A DNA stretch of 64,000 nt from Aplectana chamaeleonis. Its lineage: Eukaryota; Nematoda; Chromadorea; Rhabditida; Cosmocercidae. Positions 23,788 through 33,456 of this stretch are shown here, one piece after another. Under the pieces are notes generated by a model. It did not search any database. It had not been told where the DNA came from and saw nothing but the letters and a program-made list of their open reading frames with translations. Both the position numbers and the translations under genes were made by a program. The stretch covers positions 62,001 to 126,000 of the forward strand of contig JAPDOI010001743.1 in the NCBI GenBank assembly GCA_029168955.1. Direction: 5' to 3'. Each line of letters begins with the position of its first letter. Positions within the stretch are counted from its first letter, which is position 1.

Positions 23788-24486
23788 GTAGTGAACTCGA
23801 AGCATATATCAGTGCGATTCTAATCGACTTTATAATCGGTGTTTGGGGTGAGTTCTGAAATTCGGCCGTTGAGAATCGCTCAAATACGGTCATTTTGGTT
23901 CGTTTACGCTTATAACGGCGTTAGCGTTTCGCGAGAAGCATTACCAGTCCCTATTGACCAGCAGATACGCGAGACAGCTGAATCGGACAGAGTGGATTCC
24001 TCCAAGATATGTGAAGTTGTGGAATGAGTGATAAGGGAAAGCAGAGAAATGCGGGTAAAGGCAGAAGCCATTAGGGGTATGGTAGAAACGGTCGCGTCGC
24101 TCTGGACAGCGACAGCGACCGCCTATCGCGAGCTCCGCCCTTTAAACCTGTCGCATTCGCAGGGCGCTGAACAGTGGCAGCGACAGGCTCCGGTATATTT
24201 GCAGTATGCAGCCCTCCGCGACATGTCGCTGCGGCTCACGCGCGATAACTGTTCCTACGACAACCGATGCCGCTGCTCCTATGCCCGTTCCGCCGCGATT
24301 TTCGCTAGATTTCATGCCTATCGCTGACGACAGCGACAAAGTGTACCATACCTCTTGAACGCAGTTAGCTGTCAAATACTGAACGCAACCTAACATGTAC
24401 TTAGTACCTGAAACGGTGGACAGTAAGTACATAGTTTCTCTTGTTTCACCATTGTAATAAAATTTTTAGTGGTTATAGTTATTGTT

Positions 24487-24589
24487 GCTGTTTACGATTT
24501 ACGATTTCCGGTTTCCGCTTTACGGTGGTATCGTCGTCATTACGTTTAACGATTTACGAAATTTAAAATTCCATTCACGCACACCCCTG
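24487..24589. mobile_element. Right end of another hAT-like MITE
   Basis: TTTACGATTTACG-type low-complexity sequence is followed by CACGCACACCCCTG, which matches the right terminus of the hAT-like element at 51892-59057 (CCGCACACCCCTG). The subterminal unit differs (TTTACGA rather than TTTGCCG). No matching left end was found. Confidence 0.5.
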
Positions 24590-24626
24590 CTGCGGACCCA
24601 GTGGGGAGGAGTCGCTGGTTCGTTGC

Positions 24627-24829
24627 GACGGAGTCCAGGGTTTGAGAAGCGGCTCTCATTCAGACCTCTTGTTGGGAGTAGATCTGCCGCCCAGTTTCTC
24701 GTAGATGACCACCTACAAACGCAGCAAACGCTGGCGTGATGGGTCGATGGCGAGAAAGTGGGCGACAACTACACTGCCAACAACAGAGTCTTGATGAGAG
24801 CCGCTTGCTAAGCCCTAGACTTCCAACGA
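24627..24829. repeat. Inverted repeat
   Basis: 24627-24695 (AAGCGGCTCTCAT core) is matched in reverse by about 24745-24829 (ATGAGAGCCGCTT core), with substitutions. It is probably a foldback MITE. Confidence 0.65.
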
Positions 24830-24834
24830 CAGCC

Positions 24835-24945
24835 CCGCATCATCTCTGCGTCTCCCGCATCTTCACCACGTCACCTCCGCGTCTTTCCCTATCTCTTCCG
24901 CGACTGCTCCGCATCTTACCCGCGTCTCCTCCGCGACTCCTCCGG
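24835..24945. repeat. Imperfect CCGCGACTCC-type tandem array, right
   Basis: Units such as CCGCGACTGCTC, CCGCATCTTACC and CCGCGTCTCCTC lie in the same orientation as the array at 16027-16136. Confidence 0.65.
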
Positions 24946-25343
24946 CTCGGCGCCGGCAGGCACCGAGCTGGAGAGTCGCAGTGATGTAGTTACAGTCGCA
25001 GCAAAAATTCTCAGAGCATTAACCTTCCGGACTGACCTGCTCGGATATTTATGTACTCATCTAGTCAAAAACATTGACTGAAGTGCTTTGCTTTCATTGT
25101 TCAGCTGTTTCTATTAAAAAAATCTACCTCCTAATGTCGATGATTTTTGACTACTCGGCATGAGACTGCCATCTTTTTGGGCGTCCGCTGTGCTCGTGTG
25201 CACGAACTGACATCTTTTGGCCCTAGAAACTCTAATTCTAGCCGGTTTTTCACCGCGCCACCTTCATAGTTGTTCAGCTGTTTCGATCTAAGCTGATTTT
25301 TGAAGCTTTTTCGATAACGTTTGCCATCGTGACCACTGCGTTT

Positions 25344-26956
25344 CAATAGCGACACGAGAAATTTTGCACCCATACGAAACAGTGCTTGATTCTTTGTGTT
25401 GTTGCAACTACGATGAAATAACTAAAACATCACGCTAGAACGTCTGATTCTGGAGAAATGATTCAAAACCTGAACTCGTGTGCGACGATGAGTGAAACCT
25501 AAGAAGATTGTTACAGAAACGATTTCATCGTCTCAATAAGCATATGCTTTGACTGTCGTAGTGAGCTGAGAGCTCTTCAATTCTCATTTTTCTCGCGCAT
25601 TTTTCACTATTTCTTCGTTAACTGAATTCTTCACGTAGACCAACTATCCATTCGAGCGAATAACATCAGGAAAGAAAAGAATCTTTAACGCTTCAAAACC
25701 AGTAATATATAAAAACTATGAGTCTAAGTCCTATTGTTGGCCCCTGCACTTGCAAATGCTAAAATTTCTACGTGAATAATCTTTCTCAAAACCGAACCTT
25801 TGATGCGAACATTTTCAGTTTCCCTCGCATTATTGTTTGCTATCGACAGTAATCTTGTGGTATGTGATTCGGAAGAGCAAGAAAAGAAGGGAAAGCACTT
25901 CTGTTTTCCAAATGTCGGAGAAAGCAAAGCGAGAAGAAGACGTATATTTCCAAGGATATAAGGCTATGTGGCGATAAATAATTTTTTAATCTCGTTGTTA
26001 CAGCAGAGTGCTGCTTGCTTTTTCATCTAATTGTATCATAAGCTCATGTTATGTTAGCTACTCATTGCTAGATACTTTTAATCAAGTTACTTGCGCGCTA
26101 TCACTACTAAATTATATTACTTGTCAGTTATGAGAGATTGATAAGTTACTCGGAAGCTTCATGCTGGCAAGACACCTTGAGAATTTGTATAGTGCTTGCG
26201 GATCATGAAACTTATCTGTGAAACCGGCATTATGTTGAAGTACTGAAGCAAACCCGTGCCACCCACGACACGTCAAAGTCCCCGTCGCCGACTTCGCGTT
26301 CATTCGATCAACATTTTCCCTCAAAATCTGCCTCTATTAGCTACGAAGAAGATGGGAAGGTGAACCTTTTTACAAGCTCTGAGCCAAAACGTTGCAACTT
26401 TTGAAATTCGAAAAAAATCGCCTTTCTTGCGTTTCTGACCTACGCAAAGGGCTTCAAAATGCAATTATAAAACTTGATATTGTTTCTTTTCTTCTTCCTC
26501 AACAACCCTCAATATGTATACCATTTTCCGAAACACCATTTTGACATCAGGGTGGTCTCTAGTGAGCCTTCCGGCTACGGTAGGTGAGCTATAAATTGCG
26601 TTTTCTGCTCAAACCTGTAACGACCTTAGAACTTTTGAGGCTTCCACTGCTAAAATGAATCGCTCCAGCCGCGAAGCGTCTGAAGAGGTTTGGTTTTGCC
26701 TGGCACTTGTGATCACTTAGAATTTGGTAAAGTAGTTAATAAAACCTGTAAAACAAATTTTCTAGAGATTTCCTTCTGGATATAAAGTGAAAAGAGTCTA
26801 GAAGACAGCCGCTGACAGAATTTGAGCCAAATCGATTTGAAAATTAACAAAAGTTAGATCGGCGGAAGCTTAACTAAAATTCGCGTTTTTCTTATAACGC
26901 GTCCCTCGTGTCCTGTTCCTCGTTCCTGCCACTAGCCCACTGCCAGTGGTCGCGGG
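25344..26956. other. No feature seen
   Basis: AT-rich, with only short frames. No repeat ends or gene signatures were found. Confidence 0.4.
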
Positions 26957-26964
26957 CGATGAGT

Positions 26965-26995
<31 letters not shown>

Positions 26996-27000
26996 TTTTG
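26957..27000 (-). repeat. 3' terminal microsatellite of the CR1-type LINE
   Basis: TTTA is repeated about nine times on the plus strand, which is TAAA/AATA at the 3' end of the minus-strand LINE. Confidence 0.85.
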
Positions 27001-27652
27001 CACTCATGGTGCGCAATCGACAAGGAAAGCAACGAACAAAAAGTCGACTGCGACTTTTCCGACTCAACCAAAAACAACCACGCAAATGAGGAGAAACACA
27101 AAACAATCAGTAAACAAAGAAATAACAGAGCTCCACGTGCTTGCCAAAAGCAGAAAAAAAAAACGCAGCCACCACACGACCAAATAACAGATCAGTATTT
27201 TTTGAAACTGTGTTCAGTATCAGCAATTTCCTTTCCAGTGATATGTTGAAAAAACGTGTTCTGGATGCAAATGATTTCACAAAAAGTGTGTAGGCTTAGA
27301 ACACAGAGGATACGATCAGCCTGGGCAACGCAACTAGCCGAAGCTATTCTGGGGCGGGCCAATAGAGGTGCCTCTTTGATCTGGTACGAACCTCAGGCGT
27401 AAGACCCAGACCCAAGCAGGCAATGGTAAACCGTTCCCCTTGTTGACCTGTACCTCCAGCTCTAGACTGTGGTTTTTGCAGTGCACAAACACGAAGTCTA
27501 CTGGGCATTTAATCGCAGGAGCCGATATTCATTTTCAAAGAAATTTCTGAGTTTGGAAGTGGTTGCTCTATCGAAATTGATAGTTGAAAAAAAAACATCT
27601 TAGCAAACTGGGGGCAAGCACATAAAGAGAAGGCCTATAAATGGAACACTAG

Positions 27653-29395
27653 TTACACATCAGGCACGCCTATCAATTCCATGAAATCAAGCTTTATGAG
27701 AGCCTTTTTAAAAACAGAAGTGCTTGGTTTCTGCAAAAGTTCAATTGGCAGCTTGTTCAACCACGCAGATGTTCGATGAAAGAATGAGTTGCTGTATTTG
27801 TTGCTCTTGAGAACACTACGTCGTCTATGTCTGGAAGTATCGATATTAAGACTAGGTCTTCTCAGAGAAGAGGGCCTGAAATGCCAAAAATTGGAAGCAG
27901 GGAGGCGAAATTCTCCTCTGAGTATTTTGAACGCCATGACAATGTCGGCATAGGTCCGCCTGTACAAAAGACTTCTTAAACCAAGCTCTCTCAAGCGAAT
28001 TCTGTATGATGGCATGTTTCGAGGATAGCTGGGATCAGGAAAGGCACGGAAATAAACGATCCTTGTGAAAGTCATCTGAACCTTTTCTATCTTGTTTATG
28101 AGCTTTCTAGTGTAGGGGTTCCAAACTTGGCTACAATACTCCAAAATAGGTAACACATATGTTTTGTAAAGTTTTATCAGAACGGTAGTATCACTAGTTT
28201 TAAGCGTTCTGAGCAAGCTATAAAGGCAGCGCATGGCTTTGGAAACGATATTGTCTATATGTGTTTCCCAATCAAGAGTGTTGGTTACGATGACTCCAAG
28301 ATCGCGGATTTGAGTAAGTGTCTCTGGCAAAGCAACCCCATCAAGAGATTCGCTTCGTAAATTCGAAGAGTTTTGGCCAAGAGAAAGCAGATACGTTTTA
28401 CTTGAGTTGAGCTTTAATCCCCAATTACTAGCCCAGATAGACATGCGCTCAATCGCACTACACATTCCTGATTGGATAATATGTCTGTTACTGTCGCCGG
28501 AAATTGTATAAACCTTGATATCGTCCGCATATGCACATATGTGAATATCTTGGTTTATTTTCAGGAAGGCCGGGAGATCTGAGGTGTATATGTTGAACAG
28601 AAGAGGTGAAAGTACTCCGCCTTGAGGGACTCCAGATGTACAAAAATGCGTTCTAGAGAAAGTGCTATTACAGTTAACAACAAAAGTTCGCTCAAAAAGG
28701 AAAGATGTCAGCCAGCTCAATAGATTTCCCCTGAACCCTATACTTTCGCATTTTCTGAGTAAGCTACCGTGATCGACGGTGTCAAATGCTTTGCTAAAAT
28801 CAAAGTAAACAGCATCAACAGCTTGTGACGAGCTTAGTGCACCAATCCAAGAGTGATTACATTCTAGAAGTTGCAGGCAAGTTGAAGAGTTTTTAACAAA
28901 ACCAAACTGTTCAGGAGGGATAACATTAAATTTGTCTAGCCAATCTTGAAAACAGACTTTCAAAATTTTTTCCATGACTTTGCAAGGCGTTGGTGTAATG
29001 CTTATAGGTCGAAATTCATCAGGTGATGAAGCAAAAGAACTTTTAGGTATTGCAGTAACTATCGATCTCTTCCACAAAGCGGGAACCTGGCCAGTAATAA
29101 GCGAGATGTTGAAAATGTGACACAGAGGGATTGAGATTTTCTCAGCAAACATTTTATAGAAAATTGCAGGAATTCTGTCCGAAGGGATCGAAAAAGAGGC
29201 CTTAACTTTACGCAAGTACCTACGGACCAGTGAAGGATTACTCACTGGTAAGGGGCAATCACGGATAACATATGTCAGGAAGTTTGCGTTAGATTGACGT
29301 GGAGGGGTGAAAACACTTGCGAAAAAGTCAGCCAGTGCATTGGCTTTATCTTCCCGCAGTAGTGAGGACACTCTCCATCTGAACCATGTGAGCAC
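27653..29395 (-). CDS. Reverse transcriptase part of CR1-type ORF2
   Basis: This open frame of 580 codons has no internal stop. RT motifs by residue are: FRPISITP (128-135), YFDFSKAFDTVDH (197-209, motif A Asp present), SGVPQGGVLSPLLF (254-267), AYADD (288-292, catalytic YADD), LKLNSSKT (328-335) and LGVIV (366-370). The CR1-like connection and C-terminal region follows, with LPILEYCSQVWNP (415-427). The first Met lies within linker sequence, so the true protein began further upstream with the endonuclease domain. That upstream part is frameshifted, so this is the surviving portion of a broken gene. The protein would reverse-transcribe its own RNA at a nicked chromosomal target. Confidence 0.9.
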   Translation of the reverse strand: MLTWFRWRVSSLLREDKANALADFFASVFTPPRQSNANFLTYVIRDCPLPVSNPSLVRRYLRKVKASFSIPSDRIPAIFYKMFAEKISIPLCHIFNISLITGQVPALWKRSIVTAIPKSSFASSPDEFRPISITPTPCKVMEKILKVCFQDWLDKFNVIPPEQFGFVKNSSTCLQLLECNHSWIGALSSSQAVDAVYFDFSKAFDTVDHGSLLRKCESIGFRGNLLSWLTSFLFERTFVVNCNSTFSRTHFCTSGVPQGGVLSPLLFNIYTSDLPAFLKINQDIHICAYADDIKVYTISGDSNRHIIQSGMCSAIERMSIWASNWGLKLNSSKTYLLSLGQNSSNLRSESLDGVALPETLTQIRDLGVIVTNTLDWETHIDNIVSKAMRCLYSLLRTLKTSDTTVLIKLYKTYVLPILEYCSQVWNPYTRKLINKIEKVQMTFTRIVYFRAFPDPSYPRNMPSYRIRLRELGLRSLLYRRTYADIVMAFKILRGEFRLPASNFWHFRPSSLRRPSLNIDTSRHRRRSVLKSNKYSNSFFHRTSAWLNKLPIELLQKPSTSVFKKALIKLDFMELIGVPDV

Positions 29396-30495
29396 GTCGA
29401 ATTGTTCTTTTTACCCACACGTTTACTGTCGTAGGCATAGAGCTTCTTCATGTTGGGACTATTGGAAAGTTTTCGTTCTTTATAATCAAGATAACGTTTC
29501 AGGTGATAACTCAGATTCTTATTAACCGTTTTGTATTCCTCAGATTCAAGCGGATCATCTAGAGCATTGAATAATCTCTTTATAACGGTAAAGGTTGCGA
29601 ACGTGTTTTGGATAACTTTCTTGTACACGCGCAATTTTTCGTGTTGGAACAAACTTATCAACTAACTCATGCAACACGAGCAGAAAACGGTAGTAAATAT
29701 CATCAATAGATTCGTAGTTATCAAAAACTGAGAACCAGTCAATCTCATCGAGCTTAGCATTTATTTCTCTAGAATTCGCCGCCAAGAAGTCTTTTTTTCG
29801 TACCAATTACAGAATTTCTAAACGATTTCTCGATTTTGAAGGTAACTATATTTGTGGTCAGAAGCACCAAGAGGTGGACTGATAACAACATCGGAACTCA
29901 AAGTATTTGATGACAGAACTATGTCAAGTACAGATGTACCACGTGGGTTCTCGAACGTGTTGCCTAAGCCCAACAGAGGAAAACAGGGATAAGAAACGTT
30001 CAAACTTGTGAGAACGCGCAACGGGGGGATCGCTCGACCAATCGACATCTAAGTTAAGGTCACCAACAAGGACAATGTTATCGAAACCGGAACACAAATC
30101 AGAGAGCAGATTGCAGAGTTCTTCATCTTCAAGGGAATTTTGTTTTGGAGGACGATAAACGATGATAAATCGAATATACTCGATAGAAATCCCCAGGGTG
30201 TTAAAACATATAACACCAGCTGACATGTTCGGTGAATTGAAGGAAGGTAAACTGTTTGAAATCAATATGGTCTTGAATTAAATCACATATCCCCCCACCT
30301 CTTCTGCCAACTCTGTCTTTCCTCATGGCTCTATACGGAAAATCAGAAATAATTTCAGTGGTAGACACTTTTGAGTTTAATCAAGTTTCAGTTACAAAAA
30401 TGAAGTGCGGTTTAGAAACAGAAACAAACTGGTGAAATTCAGTTAATTTGTTAACCAAACTCCTGGCATTAAGTAGAACACACGATGAAAAATTC
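29275..30495 (-). pseudogene. CR1-type AP endonuclease and linker, frameshifted
   Basis: The minus-strand sequence begins LNARSLVNKLTEF and has an in-frame TGA where the family has Trp (TET-stop-L, near 30388). It continues YRPPKQN and GDLNLDVDW (frame 29924-30265), then shifts into LDIVLSS and LGASDHK (frame 29818-30048). Linker frames 29555-29806 and 29275-29661 follow, with another shift before the RT frame. Endonuclease metal-binding and catalytic motifs (GDLN, SDH) are still readable. At least three lesions separate the pieces. Confidence 0.8.
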
Positions 30496-30499
30496 GAGC

Positions 30500-31185
30500 C
30501 TAACGTGTTTCCACGTTTTTTTTACCCTTGTTCAGAATATTTGGAATTTCCGACCTTTTTATTACCTGCCCTCTCCATACAACATAAATACGCTCGCCAT
30601 TAGGATCAGCAGCGTTTAATTCAGAAGCTTCAGCACGCAGTTGTTTCTCCTTTTCTCGTTCAGCTGAAGTCATAGATCGACGAATATAAACATTGCTAAA
30701 TTTAGGATTAGTCTTCAGAAGCCTGGCCTTTTTTAGAGTTTCAAAAAAGTTTCTCTGAGATGAGAAAATACATTTTATGAGCCTCTGTTTACCCACCTCA
30801 GGCCGACCTGATCTAGCAACTTCTACTGGCCTCGCCTCGATATCAAGCACATCAAGTTCTCGGCCACAGAGTTCTCTGTAGCTGCTTGTCGACCAGATGC
30901 CGGTAAGCTGGCATCAGCCTCAGGTACTCCTGAGATGATGACAGATCTGGTCATCTTGTCGGCAGCAACAATCTCAGATGGCTTCATAGCGAGTGACGAG
31001 ACAAGATCACTTAACTTACCTAGTACCGGAAGCGCTTCAGGCGCTTTTTGTTCCAGGACGCGCTGCAGAGTAGATAACAGCTCAATACATTCTTCCTGAG
31101 GCGACTTGAAAGACATGTGAGTGGAGGATGGGCCAACATTGGTGAGGTTGGGCTGGGAAGTCATGATGAGCGATTGATACCACAA
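30500..31185 (-). pseudogene. CR1-type ORF1 product, frameshifted
   Basis: Two overlapping frames (30823-31185 and 30500-30850) make one ORF1-like protein broken near 30840. The first part is rich in Leu and Ser/Pro (ECIELLSTLQRVLEQK), compatible with a helical region, and contains SVIISGVPEA. The second has IEARPVEVARSG, KCIFSSQRNF, VYIRRSMTSAEREKEKQLR and RIYVVWRGQVIK. This arrangement is common in ORF1 proteins of nematode CR1 elements, which are thought to bind the element RNA. No zinc knuckle was seen. Confidence 0.72.
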
Positions 31186-31258
31186 CCACTCTAGGCGAAT
31201 GCAAACTGTCGAATGAGTTGGGCAGGTAGGTAAGTTGGTATGTGGACAGATATGAGTA

Positions 31259-31696
31259 CTTGCTGTTTAACATTAACTACTTCACCTTTTACTACTTATC
31301 ATATCAAGTGATATTATCAGTTGGTAGACCAAATCGCTTAAACACGTCGTAGACTGTACTTTTCTATAGGGAAGGGACAGGGCAAGAGACTAACAAGTTT
31401 GTTACTTACTGTTTCACATTAACTACTTTACTTCTTACTGTTTATCATATCATGTGATATTATCAGTTGGTAGATCAATTCGCTAAAACACGTTGTAGGC
31501 TGTACTTTTTCGTAGGAAAGGGACAGGGGAAGTGACTAACAAGTTTGTTACTTACTGTTTCACATTAACTACTTTACTTCTTACTGTTTATCATATCATG
31601 TAATATTATCAGTTGGTGGATCAAATCACTGAAACACGTTGTAAGCTGTACTTTTTCGCAGGGAAGGGCAGCGGAAGTGACCAAGAAGTTTGTTAC
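31259..31696. repeat. Tandem repeat, 146-bp unit, 3 copies
   Basis: The unit starts CTTRCTGTTTMACATTAACTA at 31259, 31405 and 31551, so both intervals are exactly 146 bp. Units share ATATTATCAGTTGGT and ACAAGTTTGTTA and differ by scattered substitutions. The array abuts the 5' side of the CR1-type LINE on one side and the 42-bp array on the other. Confidence 0.92.
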
Positions 31697-31700
31697 TTTC

Positions 31701-32830
31701 TGATGAAGTCATCAAAGTGCTTGGGGCATGTGATGACGTCATCAGGGTGTCATGTAAAGCACAAAGGGCATCTGATGACGTCATCAGGGTGTCATGTAAA
31801 GCACATAGGGCATCTGATGACGTCACCAGGGTGTCATGTAAAGTACATAGGGCATCTGATGACGTCATCAGGGTGTCATGTAAAGTATATAGGGCATCTG
31901 ATGACGTCCCCAGGGTGTCATGTAAAGTACATAGGACATCTGATGTCGTCATCAGGGTGTCAAGTAAAGTACATAGGGCATCTGATGACGTCATCAGGGT
32001 GTCATGTAAAGTACATAGGGCATCTGATGACGTCATCAGGGTGTCATGTAAAGTACATAGGGCATCTGATGACGTCATCAGGGTGTCATGTAAAGTATAT
32101 AGGGCATCTGATGACGTCCCCAGGGTGTCATGTAAAGTACATAGGGCATCTGATGACGTCATCAGGGTGTCACGTAAAGTGCATAAGGCATCTGACGACG
32201 TCATCAGGGTGTCAAGTAAAGTACATAGGGCATCTGATGACGTCATCAGGATGTCATGGAAAGCACATAGGGCATCTGATGACATCATCAGGGTGTCATG
32301 TAAAGTGCATAGGGCATCTGATGACGTCATCAGGGTGTCATGTAAAGTACATAGGGCATCTGATGACGTCATCAGGGTGTCATGTAAAGTGCATAGGGCA
32401 TCTGATGACGTCATCAGGGTGTCATGTAAAGTACATAGGGCATCTGATGACGTCATCAGGGTGTCATGTAAAGTACATAGGGCATCTGATGACGTCATCG
32501 GGGTGTCATGTAAAGTACATAGGGCATCTGATGACGTCATCAGGGTGTCATGTAAAGTACATAGGGAATCTCATGACGTCATCAGGGGGTCATGTAAAAT
32601 ACATAGGGCATCTGTTGACGTCATCAGGGTGTCATGTAAAGTACATAGGGCATCTGTTGACGTCATCAGGGTGTCATGTAAAGTAAATAGGGCATCTGAT
32701 GACGTCATCGGGACGTCGTGCCAAGGTCGTGCCAAGTGCATAAAGCATCTGGTGACGTCATCAGGACGTTGTGCCAAGGTGGTGCCAAGTGCATGGGGCA
32801 TCTTCTGACGTCATCAGGACGTCGTGGAAA
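31701..32830. repeat. Minisatellite, 42-bp unit, with a CRE core in most units
   Basis: The GACGTC centre recurs at 31735 and then at exactly 42-bp steps to 32701 (24 units, no indels). Two variant units follow at 53-bp spacing (32754 and 32807), and a degenerate start lies at 31705. The usual centre is the palindrome TGATGACGTCATCA, containing TGACGTCA, the CREB/ATF consensus. The 8-mer is intact in 21 of 26 units; exceptions are at 31903, 31945, 32113, 32197 and 32281. The unit has a length divisible by three and no stop in several frames, which explains the long low-complexity open frames on both strands. These are not taken as genes. Confidence 0.95.
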
Positions 32831-33097
32831 GTGAGTAGCGCTTCATTTGTAGTTTGTTGCTTTGTTGGTTTATTACAAGTTTGTTGCTCACTGATTATTA
32901 TGGCAATCCATGCTATTCGAAAAATATCGAAGATTTTTTAGGGATATTACTTCGTAATATCAATAAAAAGGAAACGATTCTATCAAAAAGGGGTCTTCCG
33001 AGCAGAAGAGGTTTGGTTGGCCTCAGAAACGTTCCAAAAAAAAGGGAACAATAGGTAAGTAGAATGAGGAGAGTCTACAAAAAGTGAAGAATATTTT
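32831..33097. other. Spacer with a piece resembling the 146-bp repeat
   Basis: ACAAGTTTGTTGCTCACTG at about 32874 resembles ACAAGTTTGTTACTTACTG of the 146-bp unit. The 42-bp array may therefore have expanded inside a 146-bp unit. Nothing else was recognised. Confidence 0.4.
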
Positions 33098-33456
33098 CTG
33101 AGACTGATTTTCCAGGCCGACACTTCTTAACAGCAAAAACAAACCGTTGTGGTATTTCACGAGGAAGACTTCAATGGTTTCCAAGGATGGATTTCAATTT
33201 TGACGAAATTATAAGAAAATACTCTCATTAGATGCTGCACTTTGGTTTCGCTCCTCGTAGCAACTGGAGCTAACCGTCCGTCTGTGTTTTTGGCGTCATC
33301 TATTCTGATGGTAAGCATTAGGTTTACATGCACATACATTCAAACGGTTCTCGCGTAATCTAAACCATTTTTGGAACCACATAGTGCTGTCGTGAAGAAC
33401 ACCGCAACGGTTTGTTTTCGCTGTTAAGAAGTATCGGCCAGGAAAATCAGTCTCAG
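33098..33456. mobile_element. MITE with about 90-bp inverted ends
   Basis: The left end CTGAGACTGATTTTCCAGGC and the right end GGCCAGGAAAATCAGTCTCAG are inverted. Pairing continues through TTCTTAACAGC and AAACAAACCGTTG. The length is 359 bp. The target duplication is not clear and no coding sequence was seen. Confidence 0.82.

Larger units (their letters stand above)
16014..25016. mobile_element. Composite 9.0-kb element with terminal inverted repeats
   Basis: The left end CTCTGAGGAATATTGCCGCG mirrors the right end, whose reverse complement reads CTCTGAGAATTTTTGCTGCG. Flanks are CAATGAACA on the left and CATTAACCT on the right, an imperfect 8-9 bp match that would suit a Mutator-like target duplication but is not conclusive. 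Imperfect arrays of a CCGCGACTCC-type unit lie just inside the left end (16027-16136) and near the right end (24835-24945). The interior holds a MITE, a broken LINE, two RTE fragments and inverted repeats. No transposase was recognised, so the family is open. Confidence 0.6.
15782..25343 (-). mobile_element. TA-type MITE, family B, copy B2, split by a 9-kb insertion
   Basis: 15782-16013 is the reverse complement of the 3' half of B1, starting AAGGCAGTGGTCGCGATC. About 25017-25343 is the reverse complement of the 5' half, ending CCATCGTGACCACTGC. The halves break at the same place in B1 (after ATCAATGAAC) and have the same orientation. Together they come to about 550 bp, against 540 bp for B1. 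The simplest reading is one MITE interrupted by 16014-25016. Confidence 0.75.
26957..31190 (-). mobile_element. CR1-type non-LTR retrotransposon, nearly full length, inactive
   Basis: On the minus strand it runs from ORF1 (31185 down to 30500), through the endonuclease (about 30495-29818) and RT (29395-27653), to a 650-bp 3' UTR ending in an AATA repeat at 26957-27000. CR1-clade elements end in short tandem repeats rather than poly(A). Frameshifts and stops in ORF1 and the endonuclease make it non-functional, but the RT frame is open. The 5' limit is not defined. Two tandem arrays begin immediately upstream (31259-32830). Confidence 0.82.

Noticed and set aside
31613..32808. Open frames of 304-372 codons on both strands through the 42-bp array
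   Set aside because: The unit length is divisible by three and lacks stops in several frames, so every array frame stays open. Three overlapping frames with peptide repeats on both strands indicate repeat DNA, not genes.
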